From contig NZ_BFAQ01000041.1 in assembly GCF_002933855.1 (NCBI RefSeq), positions 1 to 64,000 on the forward strand: 64,000 nt of DNA. The letters run 5' to 3'. A model generated the notes under the pieces. The model ran no database searches. It was not told the origin of the DNA and saw only the letters and a program-made list of their open reading frames with translations. Position 1 is the stretch's first letter; every line of letters starts with the position of its first letter. This DNA is from Vibrio penaeicida. GTDB taxonomy: Bacteria > Pseudomonadota > Gammaproteobacteria > Enterobacterales > Vibrionaceae. This document shows, in pieces, positions 45,430 to 54,403 of the stretch. A program made the translations under genes and the position numbers.

Positions 45430-45984
45430 ATGAATCGAAATATACTTTTTGCTCCACTGGCTTTCTTTTTGATACTGGTCGCCGTGTTTGCTACTCAGTT
45501 AAGCCGCAATGCAGGCGGGGATGACCCAACAAAATTAGAGTCAGTATTGATTGGTCAGCCTGTTCCCAAGTTTAAGCTTGAAGACTTAGCCGAGCCAGGT
45601 CGATTGTATGAACAAGATATCTTCGTCGGTGAACCATTACTTATTAATGTTTGGGCAACTTGGTGTCCGACATGCTATGCCGAGCATAAATACCTAAATG
45701 AGTTAGCGGCTAACGGCGTGAAGATTATTGGTCTTAATTACAAAGACAACCGTGAAAAAGCGGTGCAATGGCTAAATGAATTAGGTAACCCTTACTTGAT
45801 CAGTTTGTTTGATGGTAACGGTATGCTTGGCTTGGACCTAGGCGTATACGGGGCACCAGAAACCTATATCGTTGATGCAAATGGTGTTATTCAGTATCGA
45901 CACGTTGGTGATGTAAACGTGAAAAATTGGAAAGAAATATTGCAACCAATTTATCAACGGTTAGTGGAGGAGTCAGCGAAATGA
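45430..45984 (+). CDS. ccmG: Thiol-disulfide oxidoreductase CcmG/DsbE
   Basis: CcmG keeps apocytochrome c or CcmH cysteines reduced for heme attachment. It has 184 residues: one N-terminal membrane anchor (about 5-22) and a periplasmic thioredoxin fold with WATWCPTCYAEH (CPTC active site) and a cis-Pro region VYGAPETYIVD. It overlaps ccmH by 4 bases. Confidence 0.95.
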   Translation: MNRNILFAPLAFFLILVAVFATQLSRNAGGDDPTKLESVLIGQPVPKFKLEDLAEPGRLYEQDIFVGEPLLINVWATWCPTCYAEHKYLNELAANGVKIIGLNYKDNREKAVQWLNELGNPYLISLFDGNGMLGLDLGVYGAPETYIVDANGVIQYRHVGDVNVKNWKEILQPIYQRLVEESAK

Positions 45985-46475
45985 TTAAGCAATTACGCAG
46001 TGTATTCCTTGCTATCGCTTTGTTCGCCTTACCTACATTGGCGAGCATAGAAATATACGAGTTTGATTCTGTTGAGCAGGAACAGTTATTCAAAGAACTA
46101 GGGCACACGTTACGTTGCCCTAAGTGCCAAAACAACTCTATTGGCGATTCTAACGCTGCCTTAGCGCAAGATCTCCGCCTGAAAGTTTACGAGATGTTGA
46201 AAGAAGGGAAAACGGAGCAGGAAATCATTGACTACATGATTGCCCGCTACGGGAATTTTGTTACCTATAACCCACCAATTACAGTGGTTACATCCATATT
46301 GTGGCTTGGACCCATTGGCGTATTGGTTATTGGGTTTGGGTTTATCGTTTTAAGAAGCCGCCGTAAACCTTCCCGTCAAGATTCCGTGAAATCTGCCGAC
46401 TGGGATGCAGAAAGAGAAGCGCAGCTACAAGCCTTGCTTAAAGAAGAATCTGAAACGGGAGATGAGCGAAAATGA
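45981..46475 (+). CDS. ccmH: Cytochrome c maturation protein CcmH
   Basis: CcmH reduces the CXXCH motif of apocytochrome and presents it to CcmF. The frame is open from 45927, but ATG 45981 overlaps the ccmG stop after GGAGGAGTCAGCG and begins a signal peptide (IKQLRSVFLAIALFALPTLA). The 164 residues have the RCPKCQN motif and a C-terminal membrane helix (TSILWLGPIGVLVIGFGFIVL). The short form, with separate CcmI, is typical of Vibrio. Confidence 0.95.
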   Translation: MIKQLRSVFLAIALFALPTLASIEIYEFDSVEQEQLFKELGHTLRCPKCQNNSIGDSNAALAQDLRLKVYEMLKEGKTEQEIIDYMIARYGNFVTYNPPITVVTSILWLGPIGVLVIGFGFIVLRSRRKPSRQDSVKSADWDAEREAQLQALLKEESETGDERK

Positions 46476-47692
46476 CTTTTTTCTGGATAGCTACAGCGGT
46501 CATCATTGCTATCTCTAGCGTGCTTATTGCTTTTCCTTTGGTTCAGAGACGCACTGTCGATGACGACGCGCGGCGTGATGAACTTAACAAAGCTTTCTAC
46601 AAAGATCGTTTAGGCGAACTAGAAGAAGAAGCAAAAGAAGGGCTAGTTGAGAATCAGGATGATTTAATTGCTGATCTTAAACAAACGTTGTTAGACGATG
46701 TTCCTAAAGCAAAGAAAAACGAAGCGACAACTCAGATTTCTACATTAGCCGTAGCGATTCCGTCGGTATTATTTGTAGTGGTGTTGTCTTACGGGGTGTA
46801 TTACCAGTTTGGTGGGTCTCAGAAAGTACTGGATTGGCATCAAGCCGATAGCAACCTTCCTGCTCTTACCAAGAAGCTGATGTCGCCAGAAGGTCAAGCA
46901 CTCACAGAAGACGAGATGCAGGATTTGACACTCGCTCTTCGTACTCGCTTACATCATCAACCGGACGACTCAACTGGTTGGATGCTTTTAGGGCGTATTG
47001 CATTGGCAAATAGAGATGTGACTACCGCGATAGGCGCCATGAAAAAAGCCTATCGCATTGAACCTAAAGATTCCGATATTCAGCTAGGATATGCGCAAGC
47101 GTTGATGCTTTCATCTGATGAAGTGGACCAGAATAAAGCTCGTTCTTTGTTACACCGATTAGTTAAACAAGATCGAGTCGATTTACGAGTTCTTTCACTG
47201 CTAGCGTTTGATTCTTTTGAGCGCAGTGATTACGCCGCAGCTATTCGTTATTGGGGAGCAATGCAACAGATGATTGGTCCAGAAGATAACCGGTATGAAA
47301 TGTTGGGTCGCAGTATTCAAAACGCAAAGCTTAAATTGGGAGAAACCGCTGCGGTTGCAGGTAAATCGGTTCAAGTCAGCATAGCGTTAGCCGATGAAGT
47401 GAGCCCTGATCCTAATGCTGTATTGATCGTATCAGTTCACAGAGCCGATGGAAGCCCAATGCCAGTCGCTGCTGCGCGTTATCCACTGGGATCTTTTCCT
47501 AGAACAGTCGTGCTTGATGACGGAAATAGCATGATACAAGGCATTAAACTGTCTAGCTTGGATGAGCTTGTCGTGAAAGCTCGAATTGATGCGGATGGTA
47601 ATGTTGCTAGCCGAGATGGGGATTGGCATGGGCAAAGTGATATTGCTAAATTAGGAGATAATGTTGCTTTAACAATAGATAAACGTTATTAA
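46472..47692 (+). CDS. ccmI: Cytochrome c maturation chaperone CcmI
   Basis: CcmI holds the apocytochrome C-terminus for heme ligation. The 406 residues have two membrane helices (about 2-20 and 93-112) flanking a cytoplasmic helical loop, then a periplasmic TPR region (about 150-280, GWMLLGRIALANRDVTTAIGAMKKAY) and a C-terminal beta-rich domain. It overlaps ccmH by 4 bases and ends the operon. Confidence 0.93.
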   Translation: MTFFWIATAVIIAISSVLIAFPLVQRRTVDDDARRDELNKAFYKDRLGELEEEAKEGLVENQDDLIADLKQTLLDDVPKAKKNEATTQISTLAVAIPSVLFVVVLSYGVYYQFGGSQKVLDWHQADSNLPALTKKLMSPEGQALTEDEMQDLTLALRTRLHHQPDDSTGWMLLGRIALANRDVTTAIGAMKKAYRIEPKDSDIQLGYAQALMLSSDEVDQNKARSLLHRLVKQDRVDLRVLSLLAFDSFERSDYAAAIRYWGAMQQMIGPEDNRYEMLGRSIQNAKLKLGETAAVAGKSVQVSIALADEVSPDPNAVLIVSVHRADGSPMPVAAARYPLGSFPRTVVLDDGNSMIQGIKLSSLDELVVKARIDADGNVASRDGDWHGQSDIAKLGDNVALTIDKRY

Positions 47693-47790
47693 TGGTATTG
47701 TTTTGTGTTTGGCGTCGTTATCAATTCAAGTTGATGAATAATATGAAATCATTAGAATAAAGAGAATTACTTGAGTACGCTAAGAATTGA

Positions 47791-48060
47791 TAATATACCC
47801 AAGTGACCTCAAGATGCTGAATTCAGAGCCTCATATTCTGTTCCAGTTCAAGGAGAAGAACGTAGTGGAATGACCAGTCCTTTCCAAGTTATTTGACGAT
47901 GAAATGGGAAAGAATATGGGCTCCCAAGGGCGAGTTTAACTGGCTTTCATACTTCGTTACCGATTTTTGATTTAGAATGACTAGAACTTCAAATCGGTGT
48001 CTTGTCTGGAAGCCAGTTAATTCTCGCTGAACCAAGCGCCTTGAGGTGACTTGGGTATTA
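47791..48060. mobile_element. Dispersed inverted-repeat element, long copy (MITE-like)
   Basis: The 270-base element begins TATACCCAAGTGACCTCAA (from 47794) and ends with its imperfect reverse complement TTGAGGTGACTTGGGTAT (to about 48058). The ends form terminal inverted repeats of about 24 bases. The interior codes for nothing visible. A hairpin copy lies at 58041-58097 and a single end at 19417-19480. The structure suggests a non-autonomous element or a REP-like family; no clear target duplication is seen. It takes up most of the 406-base gap (47693-48098) between ccmI and mlaA, and the rest of that gap shows no gene. Confidence 0.65.
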
Positions 48061-48098
48061 GACCGGCAGAAGCCGGTCTTTGTTTTTGGTAAAGGACT

Positions 48099-48857
48099 AT
48101 GTTGTTGAATAAAGTTAGTTCCTGGCTATTAGTGTTATTAGCCTCTTTTTTAGTCGGTTGTTCTTCTGTACCAGAGGATGAGCATGACGGTCTTTCTCAT
48201 CCGAATGATCCGTTTGAAAGCTTTAACCGAACAATGTTTGATATCAATTATGATTATCTTGATCCTTATATTGTTCGCCCAGTGTCGGTTGCCTATGTTG
48301 AAACGGTGCCCGAGCCAGTTCGTGGCGGGATTGGTAACTTTCTCGCGAATCTTGATGAACCAGCCAGTATGGTCAACAACCTTTTAATGGGCGAGGGTGA
48401 ACAAGCGCTTACAAACTTCAATCGCTTTTGGATCAACTCGACATTGGGCTTATTGGGGTTCATTGATGTCGCATCCGCTGCTGGTATAACACAACAAGAT
48501 GACCGTGCATTCAGTGATATGCTGGGTTACCACGGCGTGGGGCATGGTCCATATTTTATGGTGCCCGGGTATGGACCAATAACATTACGGAAAACAACGG
48601 ATACTGTTGATGGCATGTATGTTCCGTTGTCTTATTTGAATTTTTGGGCAGGTCTTGGGAAGTGGGCTCTAGAAGGCTTGGAAAAACGTTACCTGTTGAT
48701 TCCACAAGAAGGTACGCTGGAGTCGTCACCGGATCCGTACGCGTTGTCTCGTGACGTATATCTACAACGACGCGATTTCAAAGCGGGAATCACGGAAACA
48801 GTAGAAGAAGAGGAAGAAGATTTCTTAGACGACTACTTAGATGAAGAGTTTGATTAG
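48099..48857 (+). CDS. mlaA: Outer membrane lipid asymmetry lipoprotein MlaA
   Basis: MlaA (VacJ) extracts mislocated phospholipid from the outer leaflet and passes it to MlaC. The 252 residues start with a lipoprotein signal (LLNKVSSWLLVLLASFLVGC, lipobox LVGC, Cys about 21), then DPFESFNRTMFDINYDYLDPYIVRPVSVAY, the family start. The tail is strongly acidic (EEEEEDFLDDYLDEEFD). The other mla genes are not in this window, as usual. Confidence 0.95.
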   Translation: MLLNKVSSWLLVLLASFLVGCSSVPEDEHDGLSHPNDPFESFNRTMFDINYDYLDPYIVRPVSVAYVETVPEPVRGGIGNFLANLDEPASMVNNLLMGEGEQALTNFNRFWINSTLGLLGFIDVASAAGITQQDDRAFSDMLGYHGVGHGPYFMVPGYGPITLRKTTDTVDGMYVPLSYLNFWAGLGKWALEGLEKRYLLIPQEGTLESSPDPYALSRDVYLQRRDFKAGITETVEEEEEDFLDDYLDEEFD

Positions 48858-48926
48858 ATGAAGAATTTGATGAGTAGCTTGATTAGGCAAAAAGCTTAAG
48901 TAAAACCTACAGACTTCACAAATTTG

Positions 48927-48957
48927 AAAGCCTGACGATAAATCGTCAGGCTTTTTT
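48927..48957 (+). terminator. Intrinsic terminator after mlaA
   Basis: AAAGCCTGACGA (48927-48938) pairs perfectly with TCGTCAGGCTTT (48943-48954) around TAAA and runs into six T residues. Confidence 0.93.
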
Positions 48958-49092
48958 CGTACCAAACCGTCGTATACCAAGGAATCTCATTGTCGGGTCA
49001 AAAATCTCTCTATACTCACCTTAAAAGTAGAATAAATCTCGGGTATAGACCTTTGATCATATTACGGTTAGATAACCCAATGCAGGAAATGT

Positions 49093-50937
49093 ATGTCAGA
49101 AACTAGCGATGTCGGAAAACCAGATCAAGTCAGCAAAAATAATCGAGAATTAGAGAATCAAGCGCGTGAAAGTGGCTGGAATACGATTCAGAAAATTTCC
49201 CCCTATTTGTGGCCAAAGAACAAACCATGGGTGAAACGCAGAGTTGTCATAGCGATGATTGCTCTTGGTTTATCCAAGTTGGTAGCCGTATTCACTCCGT
49301 TTTTGTACAAAGCGGTCGTCGATATAATGGCGACAGAAAATGATTCACCAGAGTGGTTGTTGGCCTTAGGAGCTGCTGGGTTAGTCGTCGCGTATGGAAT
49401 GAACCAAGTTTTAAAAATCGGTTTTGAAGAAATACGTAATGTCGTTTTCGCAAAAGTAGGGCAACACGCTCTCCGCTCTGTCGCCCTAGAAACTATATCG
49501 CACATTCATCGCCTTTCTCTTCGCTACCACCTTACGCGGAAAACGGGTGGCTTAAGCCGAGTAATGGAGCGTGGAGTAAAAGGCATAGAGTTTTTGCTTA
49601 GGTTCATGCTCTTTAGCATCGGTCCGCTCATTCTTGAGCTATTGCTCATTTCTCTTATTTTGCTGTTCGCTTTTGATTTCTGGTACTTGCTGGTGGTGAG
49701 CTTAACCGTTGTTATTTACATCGTGTTTACTGCAAAGGTTACGGAATGGCGGGTGCGAATTCGTAAAGAAATGAACGACAAAGACAAAGATGCGAACCAA
49801 AAAGCGATCGACAGCTTACTTAATTTTGAAACGGTTAAGTATTTTGGTGCGGAGAAGCGAGAGGCAAAACGTTACGACCAATCAATGGAGGGCTTTGAAG
49901 CGGCATCGATAAAAACAGTGAATTCGTTAGCCTTACTCAACCTAGGGCAAGCCCTTTTGCTAAATGGCGGTATGATACTCGCCTTGTTGCTTGCCGTTAG
50001 AGATGTGAATTCCGGAGTATTGACTGTGGGTGGTTTTGTAATGGTCAACGCTTACATGATGCAAGTCATGATGCCGTTAAACTTCCTTGGGTTCGTGTAT
50101 CGAGAGATTCGCCAGTCATTGATAGATATGGGGGAGATGTTTGAATTACTTCGTCAAGAACCGGACGTGAAAGACAAAGAAAATGCACCCGATTTGGCGG
50201 TTTCAACTGGAGAGTTAAGTTTTAAGAACATCGATTTCTTTTATGAATCACAGCGCCAAATTTTAAATGATGTGAGCGTTGCGGTAAGCGCTGGGAAGAC
50301 GGTAGCCATAGTAGGTTCTTCTGGATCAGGAAAATCGACCTTAGGAAGGCTTCTGTTTCGATTTTACGACGTAAGTAGCGGTACTATCCTAATAGATGGT
50401 CAAGACATACGAGACGTGACTCAAGACAGCTTACATAGCGCGATTGGCGTTGTTCCGCAAGATACCGTACTTTTCAACGATACCATCCAATACAATATTG
50501 CTTACGGAAGACCTTCTGCTTCACAAGCTGACATTGTTGAAGCGGCCAAGGCGGCCAAGATACACCATTTCATTGAACAGTTGCCAGATGGTTATCAGAC
50601 CCAAGTGGGTGAGCGAGGGTTAAAGCTTTCAGGTGGAGAAAAGCAGCGCGTAGGCATTGCAAGAACATTGCTAAAAAACCCGCCTATCTTGCTGCTTGAT
50701 GAAGCGACCTCTGCCTTAGACACAGAAACAGAAAGAGAAATACAGGAGAGTTTGAAACTGATGTCTAAAGGGAGAACAGTGATCACTATCGCGCATCGTC
50801 TTTCGACCATAGTGGACGCTGATACAATCGTTGTGCTGTCACAAGGGAAGGTTTTGGAGCAGGGAACCCATCAAATATTGCTGGATTTAAAGGGGCAATA
50901 TGCCCAAATGTGGCAAAGCCAACTTAAAGAAGCCTAA
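49093..50937 (+). CDS. Atm1-type ABC exporter (fused permease-ATPase)
   Basis: This is an inner membrane homodimeric ABC exporter of 614 residues. The membrane domain (about 45-340) contains SLRYHLTRKTGGLSRVMERGVKGIEFLLRF, characteristic of the Atm1/HMT1 group that moves glutathione-linked compounds or metals. The ATPase domain has Walker A GSSGSGKSTLGRLLFRFYD, signature LSGGEKQRVGIARTLL and Walker B PILLLDEATSALD. The true substrate cannot be read from sequence. It is a single gene between two terminators. Confidence 0.9.
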   Translation: MSETSDVGKPDQVSKNNRELENQARESGWNTIQKISPYLWPKNKPWVKRRVVIAMIALGLSKLVAVFTPFLYKAVVDIMATENDSPEWLLALGAAGLVVAYGMNQVLKIGFEEIRNVVFAKVGQHALRSVALETISHIHRLSLRYHLTRKTGGLSRVMERGVKGIEFLLRFMLFSIGPLILELLLISLILLFAFDFWYLLVVSLTVVIYIVFTAKVTEWRVRIRKEMNDKDKDANQKAIDSLLNFETVKYFGAEKREAKRYDQSMEGFEAASIKTVNSLALLNLGQALLLNGGMILALLLAVRDVNSGVLTVGGFVMVNAYMMQVMMPLNFLGFVYREIRQSLIDMGEMFELLRQEPDVKDKENAPDLAVSTGELSFKNIDFFYESQRQILNDVSVAVSAGKTVAIVGSSGSGKSTLGRLLFRFYDVSSGTILIDGQDIRDVTQDSLHSAIGVVPQDTVLFNDTIQYNIAYGRPSASQADIVEAAKAAKIHHFIEQLPDGYQTQVGERGLKLSGGEKQRVGIARTLLKNPPILLLDEATSALDTETEREIQESLKLMSKGRTVITIAHRLSTIVDADTIVVLSQGKVLEQGTHQILLDLKGQYAQMWQSQLKEA

Positions 50938-50966
50938 TTTTAGTTTCAATAAACTCAATACAAACA

Positions 50967-50997
50967 AAAAAGAGTTGGTGCAATACCAACTCTTTTA
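50967..50997. terminator. Bidirectional terminator between ABC exporter and fadL
   Basis: AAAAGAGTTGGT (50968-50979) pairs with ACCAACTCTTTT (50985-50996). An A run on the left and a T run on the right allow termination on both strands for these convergent genes. Confidence 0.88.
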
Positions 50998-51021
50998 TTC
51001 AACTCGGCTAATTCGTTCTGA

Positions 51022-52245
51022 TTAGAAACTGTAGCTGTATTGAATCCCAGCCAGAATAGCATTTGCATGAGTTGTAGCTGTCATAGCAACTGTATTTGGT
51101 GCACTGTACTCGGTAACTTCAACATCTTGACCCATTAGGTAAGTAAAGCCTAGGTCAACCGTATGCCTTTCGGCGAAACTGTAGCTAGCACCAGCAGACA
51201 ACCAGTGACGGTTAGAATCAGGTACAGAGATAGACGTCAGCTCGTCTTGAGCTGCTGTGTCGTACATGTAACCTGCGCGCAGTGTCCAAGCTTCGTTTAG
51301 GAAGTAAGTACCACCAAGAGAGAAATGGTAACCGTCTTTCCATTTGTAATCTTTAGAGAATGTACCTTTGCTTGTTTCGATCTTGTCGAAAGCGTTCCAG
51401 CCAATCCATTGAACACTGTAGTGTACAGCGAAATCAGTGTTGTTAAGCTCGTGGTAACCAGAGAATTCAAGCATGCTTGGAAGTGGAAGCAGAAGGTCTT
51501 GATTAGAAAGGTCATTCACCGTTTGTAGCTTGATAGTACCGCTTGCTTTTATTTCAGGGCTGTAGTGGTAAGCCAAACCAAATCGGTTTTGAGCATCCAG
51601 CTCGTAAACAGCACCCACATTGAAACCATAACCAGTACCAGATACATCTAGGTCAAGAAGTTGACCAGACGTGTCACGTTTCATGACGCCAGAACCCTGA
51701 ACGATATCCAGACCCGCACCTAGGCTAAGTTGTTCATTCACTCGGTAAGAAGCGGCTAGTGCGTAGTTAACGCTCTTAATCTCAGTGTTACCACCAAAAA
51801 GTGCTAGTTGCGGATTTAACTTTTTACCAAAAGAATCGTCAAAGTTGTTTTTAGTACCGAAGTTTGAGTAGATACCAGCACCCAAAGCGATGGAGTCGCT
51901 TAAACGGTGGATGTAGTAGATGTTTGGTACTGGAGTTGAAGATGTGTTCTTCGCGGAATCTTGTGTTGCTACAACTCCACCTGCTTTAACATCTGACACT
52001 GTAATTTCAGTGTTAATGACATTAATACCGCCAGAAAACTGAGACGATTCAAACAGCGCCATTGCAGCGGCGTTACGTGCCATTACAGAAGCGTTATCTG
52101 CAATTACAGCGTCGCCTGCAAACGCTCGGCCAAGACCAGTCGCAGATTGAGCATTAAGCTGGAAACCAGCCGCGATAGCTTGTTGAGAGGCGAGAGCAAT
52201 AGTGGTAGCGATAACCGTTTTTTTAAACAGACGCGAGTTTTTCAT
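51022..52245 (-). CDS. fadL: FadL-family outer membrane fatty acid porin
   Basis: This protein takes up long-chain fatty acids or other hydrophobic compounds across the outer membrane. The frame is open to 52296, but ATG at 52245 begins a normal signal peptide (KNSRLFKKTVIATTIALASQQAIAAG). The 407 residues show the FadL start GFQLNAQSATGLGRAFAGDAVIADNASVMARNAAAM, then a beta-barrel ending in IQYSYSF. The usual NPA of the hatch domain is NAA here. A FadR-like half site and an 8-bp dyad lie upstream, and fadIJ lies nearby. Confidence 0.92.
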   Translation of the reverse strand: MKNSRLFKKTVIATTIALASQQAIAAGFQLNAQSATGLGRAFAGDAVIADNASVMARNAAAMALFESSQFSGGINVINTEITVSDVKAGGVVATQDSAKNTSSTPVPNIYYIHRLSDSIALGAGIYSNFGTKNNFDDSFGKKLNPQLALFGGNTEIKSVNYALAASYRVNEQLSLGAGLDIVQGSGVMKRDTSGQLLDLDVSGTGYGFNVGAVYELDAQNRFGLAYHYSPEIKASGTIKLQTVNDLSNQDLLLPLPSMLEFSGYHELNNTDFAVHYSVQWIGWNAFDKIETSKGTFSKDYKWKDGYHFSLGGTYFLNEAWTLRAGYMYDTAAQDELTSISVPDSNRHWLSAGASYSFAERHTVDLGFTYLMGQDVEVTEYSAPNTVAMTATTHANAILAGIQYSYSF

Positions 52246-52510
52246 AGGATTTACCTTATTATTTTTCTTCCAAGTCAGTTGCTTGGAACTGTACATACCT
52301 ACCTTTTATAGGGGTAGGTAACCCTGCTTTTAGTTGAGCATTTACTCAATGGCGGAGATATTAATTCTGAGAACCATTAAATGAAATCCGACCATTGTTT
52401 AAAGCGTAGATAACATTCAGGAAATGAGGAAAAAAGCACAATAAATTGTTGTGAAGTGTGTCAATTACCAACGATGAAGATGGTAAGAATAATTGGCGGG
52501 ATTCAGAAGA
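52246..52510 (-). promoter_or_regulatory. fadL upstream region: dyad and FadR-like half site
   Basis: On the minus strand, TACCTACC and GGTAGGTA (52313-52320 and 52296-52303) form a perfect 8-bp dyad flanking CCTATAAAA, about 50-75 bases before the ATG. At 52387-52394 TCCGACCA matches the right half of the FadR operator (TGGTCNGACCA). No gene is seen in this stretch. Confidence 0.35.
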
Positions 52511-52511
52511 T

Positions 52512-52543
52512 AAAAAAATGCCCCATCGAAGTGATGAGGCATT
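52512..52543 (-). terminator. Intrinsic terminator of the DUF3379 gene
   Basis: Read on the minus strand, AATGCCTCATC and GATGGGGCATT pair around ACTTC (one U-G pair) and run into seven T residues. It lies just beyond the stop of the minus-strand gene ending at 52554. Confidence 0.88.
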
Positions 52544-52553
52544 GTTACAGTGC

Positions 52554-53270
52554 TTAGCTAGCAGGATGAATAATAGGTTTCAGCGTTTCAGCAATTTTCG
52601 CTACATCTTCATCCATGCTTCCTACAATCACCATGCTGGCGTCCATCAATGGCATCACAATTCCAGACATTCCATCTTTGACAAACGTCTGAGATTCGGG
52701 GGCTGGGATATTAGTAACAAAAAGTGTCACTCGTCCATGCTCTCCTTCAAATACCATATGCATTGCATTTGAAGCCCCAAAACCACAATGGTTTAAGTAA
52801 TAAACGTGATAAGGAAAGTTTTGCGAGAAGTGATACGCAAATGGCTTCATTTTCACGTTGATCTGGTTAGAAGAGACATTTTCATCAATTGGGTTAATAA
52901 ATGGTTTCTCAGCTGTAACATGTGCCAAGGCAGTATTTGCCAAGGTTGCATAAGCTGGAGTTACCACAAGTCCACCCCAATTGACTTGCCCCACCAATAG
53001 TCCAAAAGCAAATGCTACCGATGCCGCCATGGCGAGTGCTTTTTTAGCAAACTTAGGCTGTTCCGTTTCAGCGCTTTGATTAAACAAAACGCGATCGGCC
53101 AACCCATCAGGCACATCCACTTTCATTGCTTTTTCTAGCTGTGCATCTAGGCTCAAAATGTCATCAACAAATTTGGCATTTGCACTGTTTTGAGAAATCG
53201 CCAATTCGATTTCGTCGTCTCTGTCCTTTGGATCTGACATAATGCGACGGCGAAATTCTAAATCATCCAT
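52554..53270 (-). CDS. DUF3379 membrane protein, possible anti-sigma factor
   Basis: This 238-residue protein starts MDDLEFRRRIMSDPKDRD at ATG 53270, overlapping the upstream sigma factor gene by 8 bases. The N-terminal cytoplasmic part (about 1-75) is charged and helical, one membrane helix lies at about 78-98 (KALAMAASVAFAFGLLVGQVN), and the rest is periplasmic with a single conserved-looking NHCGFG. It looks like DUF3379. The layout (sigma factor, then single-span protein) is that of an anti-sigma factor, but no zinc-binding ZAS motif is seen, so the role is inference. Confidence 0.8.
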   Translation of the reverse strand: MDDLEFRRRIMSDPKDRDDEIELAISQNSANAKFVDDILSLDAQLEKAMKVDVPDGLADRVLFNQSAETEQPKFAKKALAMAASVAFAFGLLVGQVNWGGLVVTPAYATLANTALAHVTAEKPFINPIDENVSSNQINVKMKPFAYHFSQNFPYHVYYLNHCGFGASNAMHMVFEGEHGRVTLFVTNIPAPESQTFVKDGMSGIVMPLMDASMVIVGSMDEDVAKIAETLKPIIHPAS

Positions 53271-53826
53271 TATGCACCCCCATATCCGATTGAGAATCTT
53301 CAAGCATCTCTTTGAGCTGGTTTCTGGCTCTGAACAAACGTGTCATCACCGTATTTTTATTTAGCTCCAGAATTTGTCCAATTTCCTCGCCACTGAATCC
53401 GCCAACAACTTGGAGGAACAATGGTTCTCGATACTCGACCTCTAATTTCATAATTTGATTTTGAAGCCACTGTTGCTGGTGATGCGGGTCGTCAGAGACT
53501 TTCGCATCGTTGCCGTGGTCATCAATATCCACCAATTCTAACTGTTTTCTTTCGAAACGACGTGCGTTTTCACGGCGTAGAATGGTAATTAACCAAGACT
53601 TCGCTGCTTTTTCGTCTAGCAGGCTATCTATCGCCCGCCAAGCACGTAAGCAGGTTTCTTGTACCAAGTCTTCCGCAACATGACTGTCTTTACACAACCA
53701 ATACGCATAGCGATATAAGTCGGTGTGGTAAGCGCGCACGAGCGCTTCGTATCTTTTTTGCTTGTCCATATCAGAATTGACCGGACGCTTCTCTTTTTTC
53801 TTTCCAAAAAAATCGATAATCGACAC
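53263..53826 (-). CDS. ECF-type RNA polymerase sigma factor
   Basis: This is a small sigma-70 family factor with regions 2 and 4 only (187 residues). The start is GTG 53826 after GGAGG. Region 2 is RAYHTDLYRYAYWLCKDSHVAEDLVQETCLRAWRAIDSL, and region 4 is EYREPLFLQVVGGFSGEEIGQILELNKNTVMTRLFRARNQLKEML. It overlaps the DUF3379 gene, its likely regulator. The target regulon is unknown. It is divergent from the fad genes across a 600-base gap. Confidence 0.9.
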   Translation of the reverse strand: MSIIDFFGKKKEKRPVNSDMDKQKRYEALVRAYHTDLYRYAYWLCKDSHVAEDLVQETCLRAWRAIDSLLDEKAAKSWLITILRRENARRFERKQLELVDIDDHGNDAKVSDDPHHQQQWLQNQIMKLEVEYREPLFLQVVGGFSGEEIGQILELNKNTVMTRLFRARNQLKEMLEDSQSDMGVHNG

Positions 53827-54058
53827 TTGAGCCTCCGTTTGCTCTCGCTGTGTCTATGGTAGGTCAACACCCGAGAGTTCTAACTCACTGAAAGTAAGCG
53901 AACTTCTAATTAAGAGGATGGTTTGGCATAAACAGCCGAGCTTAGAAATGTCATTTTGATTCTTTCTTAAGCAATTATCCACTTGGCAGCATTGCATAAA
54001 CTACAAATAAATTGATCTAATTCAAAATCCATATATGGAATCTGGTTATAGTACGTCT

Positions 54059-54214
54059 TGTCATCTGGTTAACCACTCGTGGTTAGCACGTTGAGCAAGA
54101 TGACACTTCCTTTTGAAGGCTGACTTTACTTTCTCCTAATCAGGAAACTGATTTTTTAATTTTGGCGATACGCTATATATCGATTCCTGCCACACTTTAC
54201 GTGTGGTTTTTTTT
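54059..54214 (+). ncRNA. Candidate structured small RNA upstream of fadI
   Basis: In the 606-base gap 53827-54432, no gene is visible but this part is rich in structure. TGTCATCT (54059-54066) pairs with AGATGACA (54098-54105) and encloses TAACCA-CTCG-TGGTTA (70-85). Next comes AATCAG-GAAA-CTGATT with a T6 run (54138-54157), then CGATA/TATCG, and finally CCACAC-TTTAC-GTGTGG with eight T residues (54190-54214). A TATAGT box at 54047-54052 would start RNA at the first stem. I recognise no known RNA family. It may instead be the leader of a longer transcript. Confidence 0.5.
54190..54214 (+). terminator. Intrinsic terminator in the fadI upstream region
   Basis: CCACAC (54190-54195) and GTGTGG (54201-54206) flank TTTAC, and eight T residues follow. 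It ends a plus-strand transcript that starts upstream, where no protein gene is present. Confidence 0.85.
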
Positions 54215-54403
54215 ATCCAACGTTCCAGATTCACAGTTTTAATGTAACGCAATCTGAATATTTATCACAGTTATTACCCTGCCTTTTCTGCACTACACTT
54301 ACGATTTCTTACGTGTAACTCTCTACATTTTAGTCCTAGATCACGCTATAAAATAAAAAGCGATTCAAACATGCGTTTTAATCTGATAACATTTTTGTTA
54401 CAT

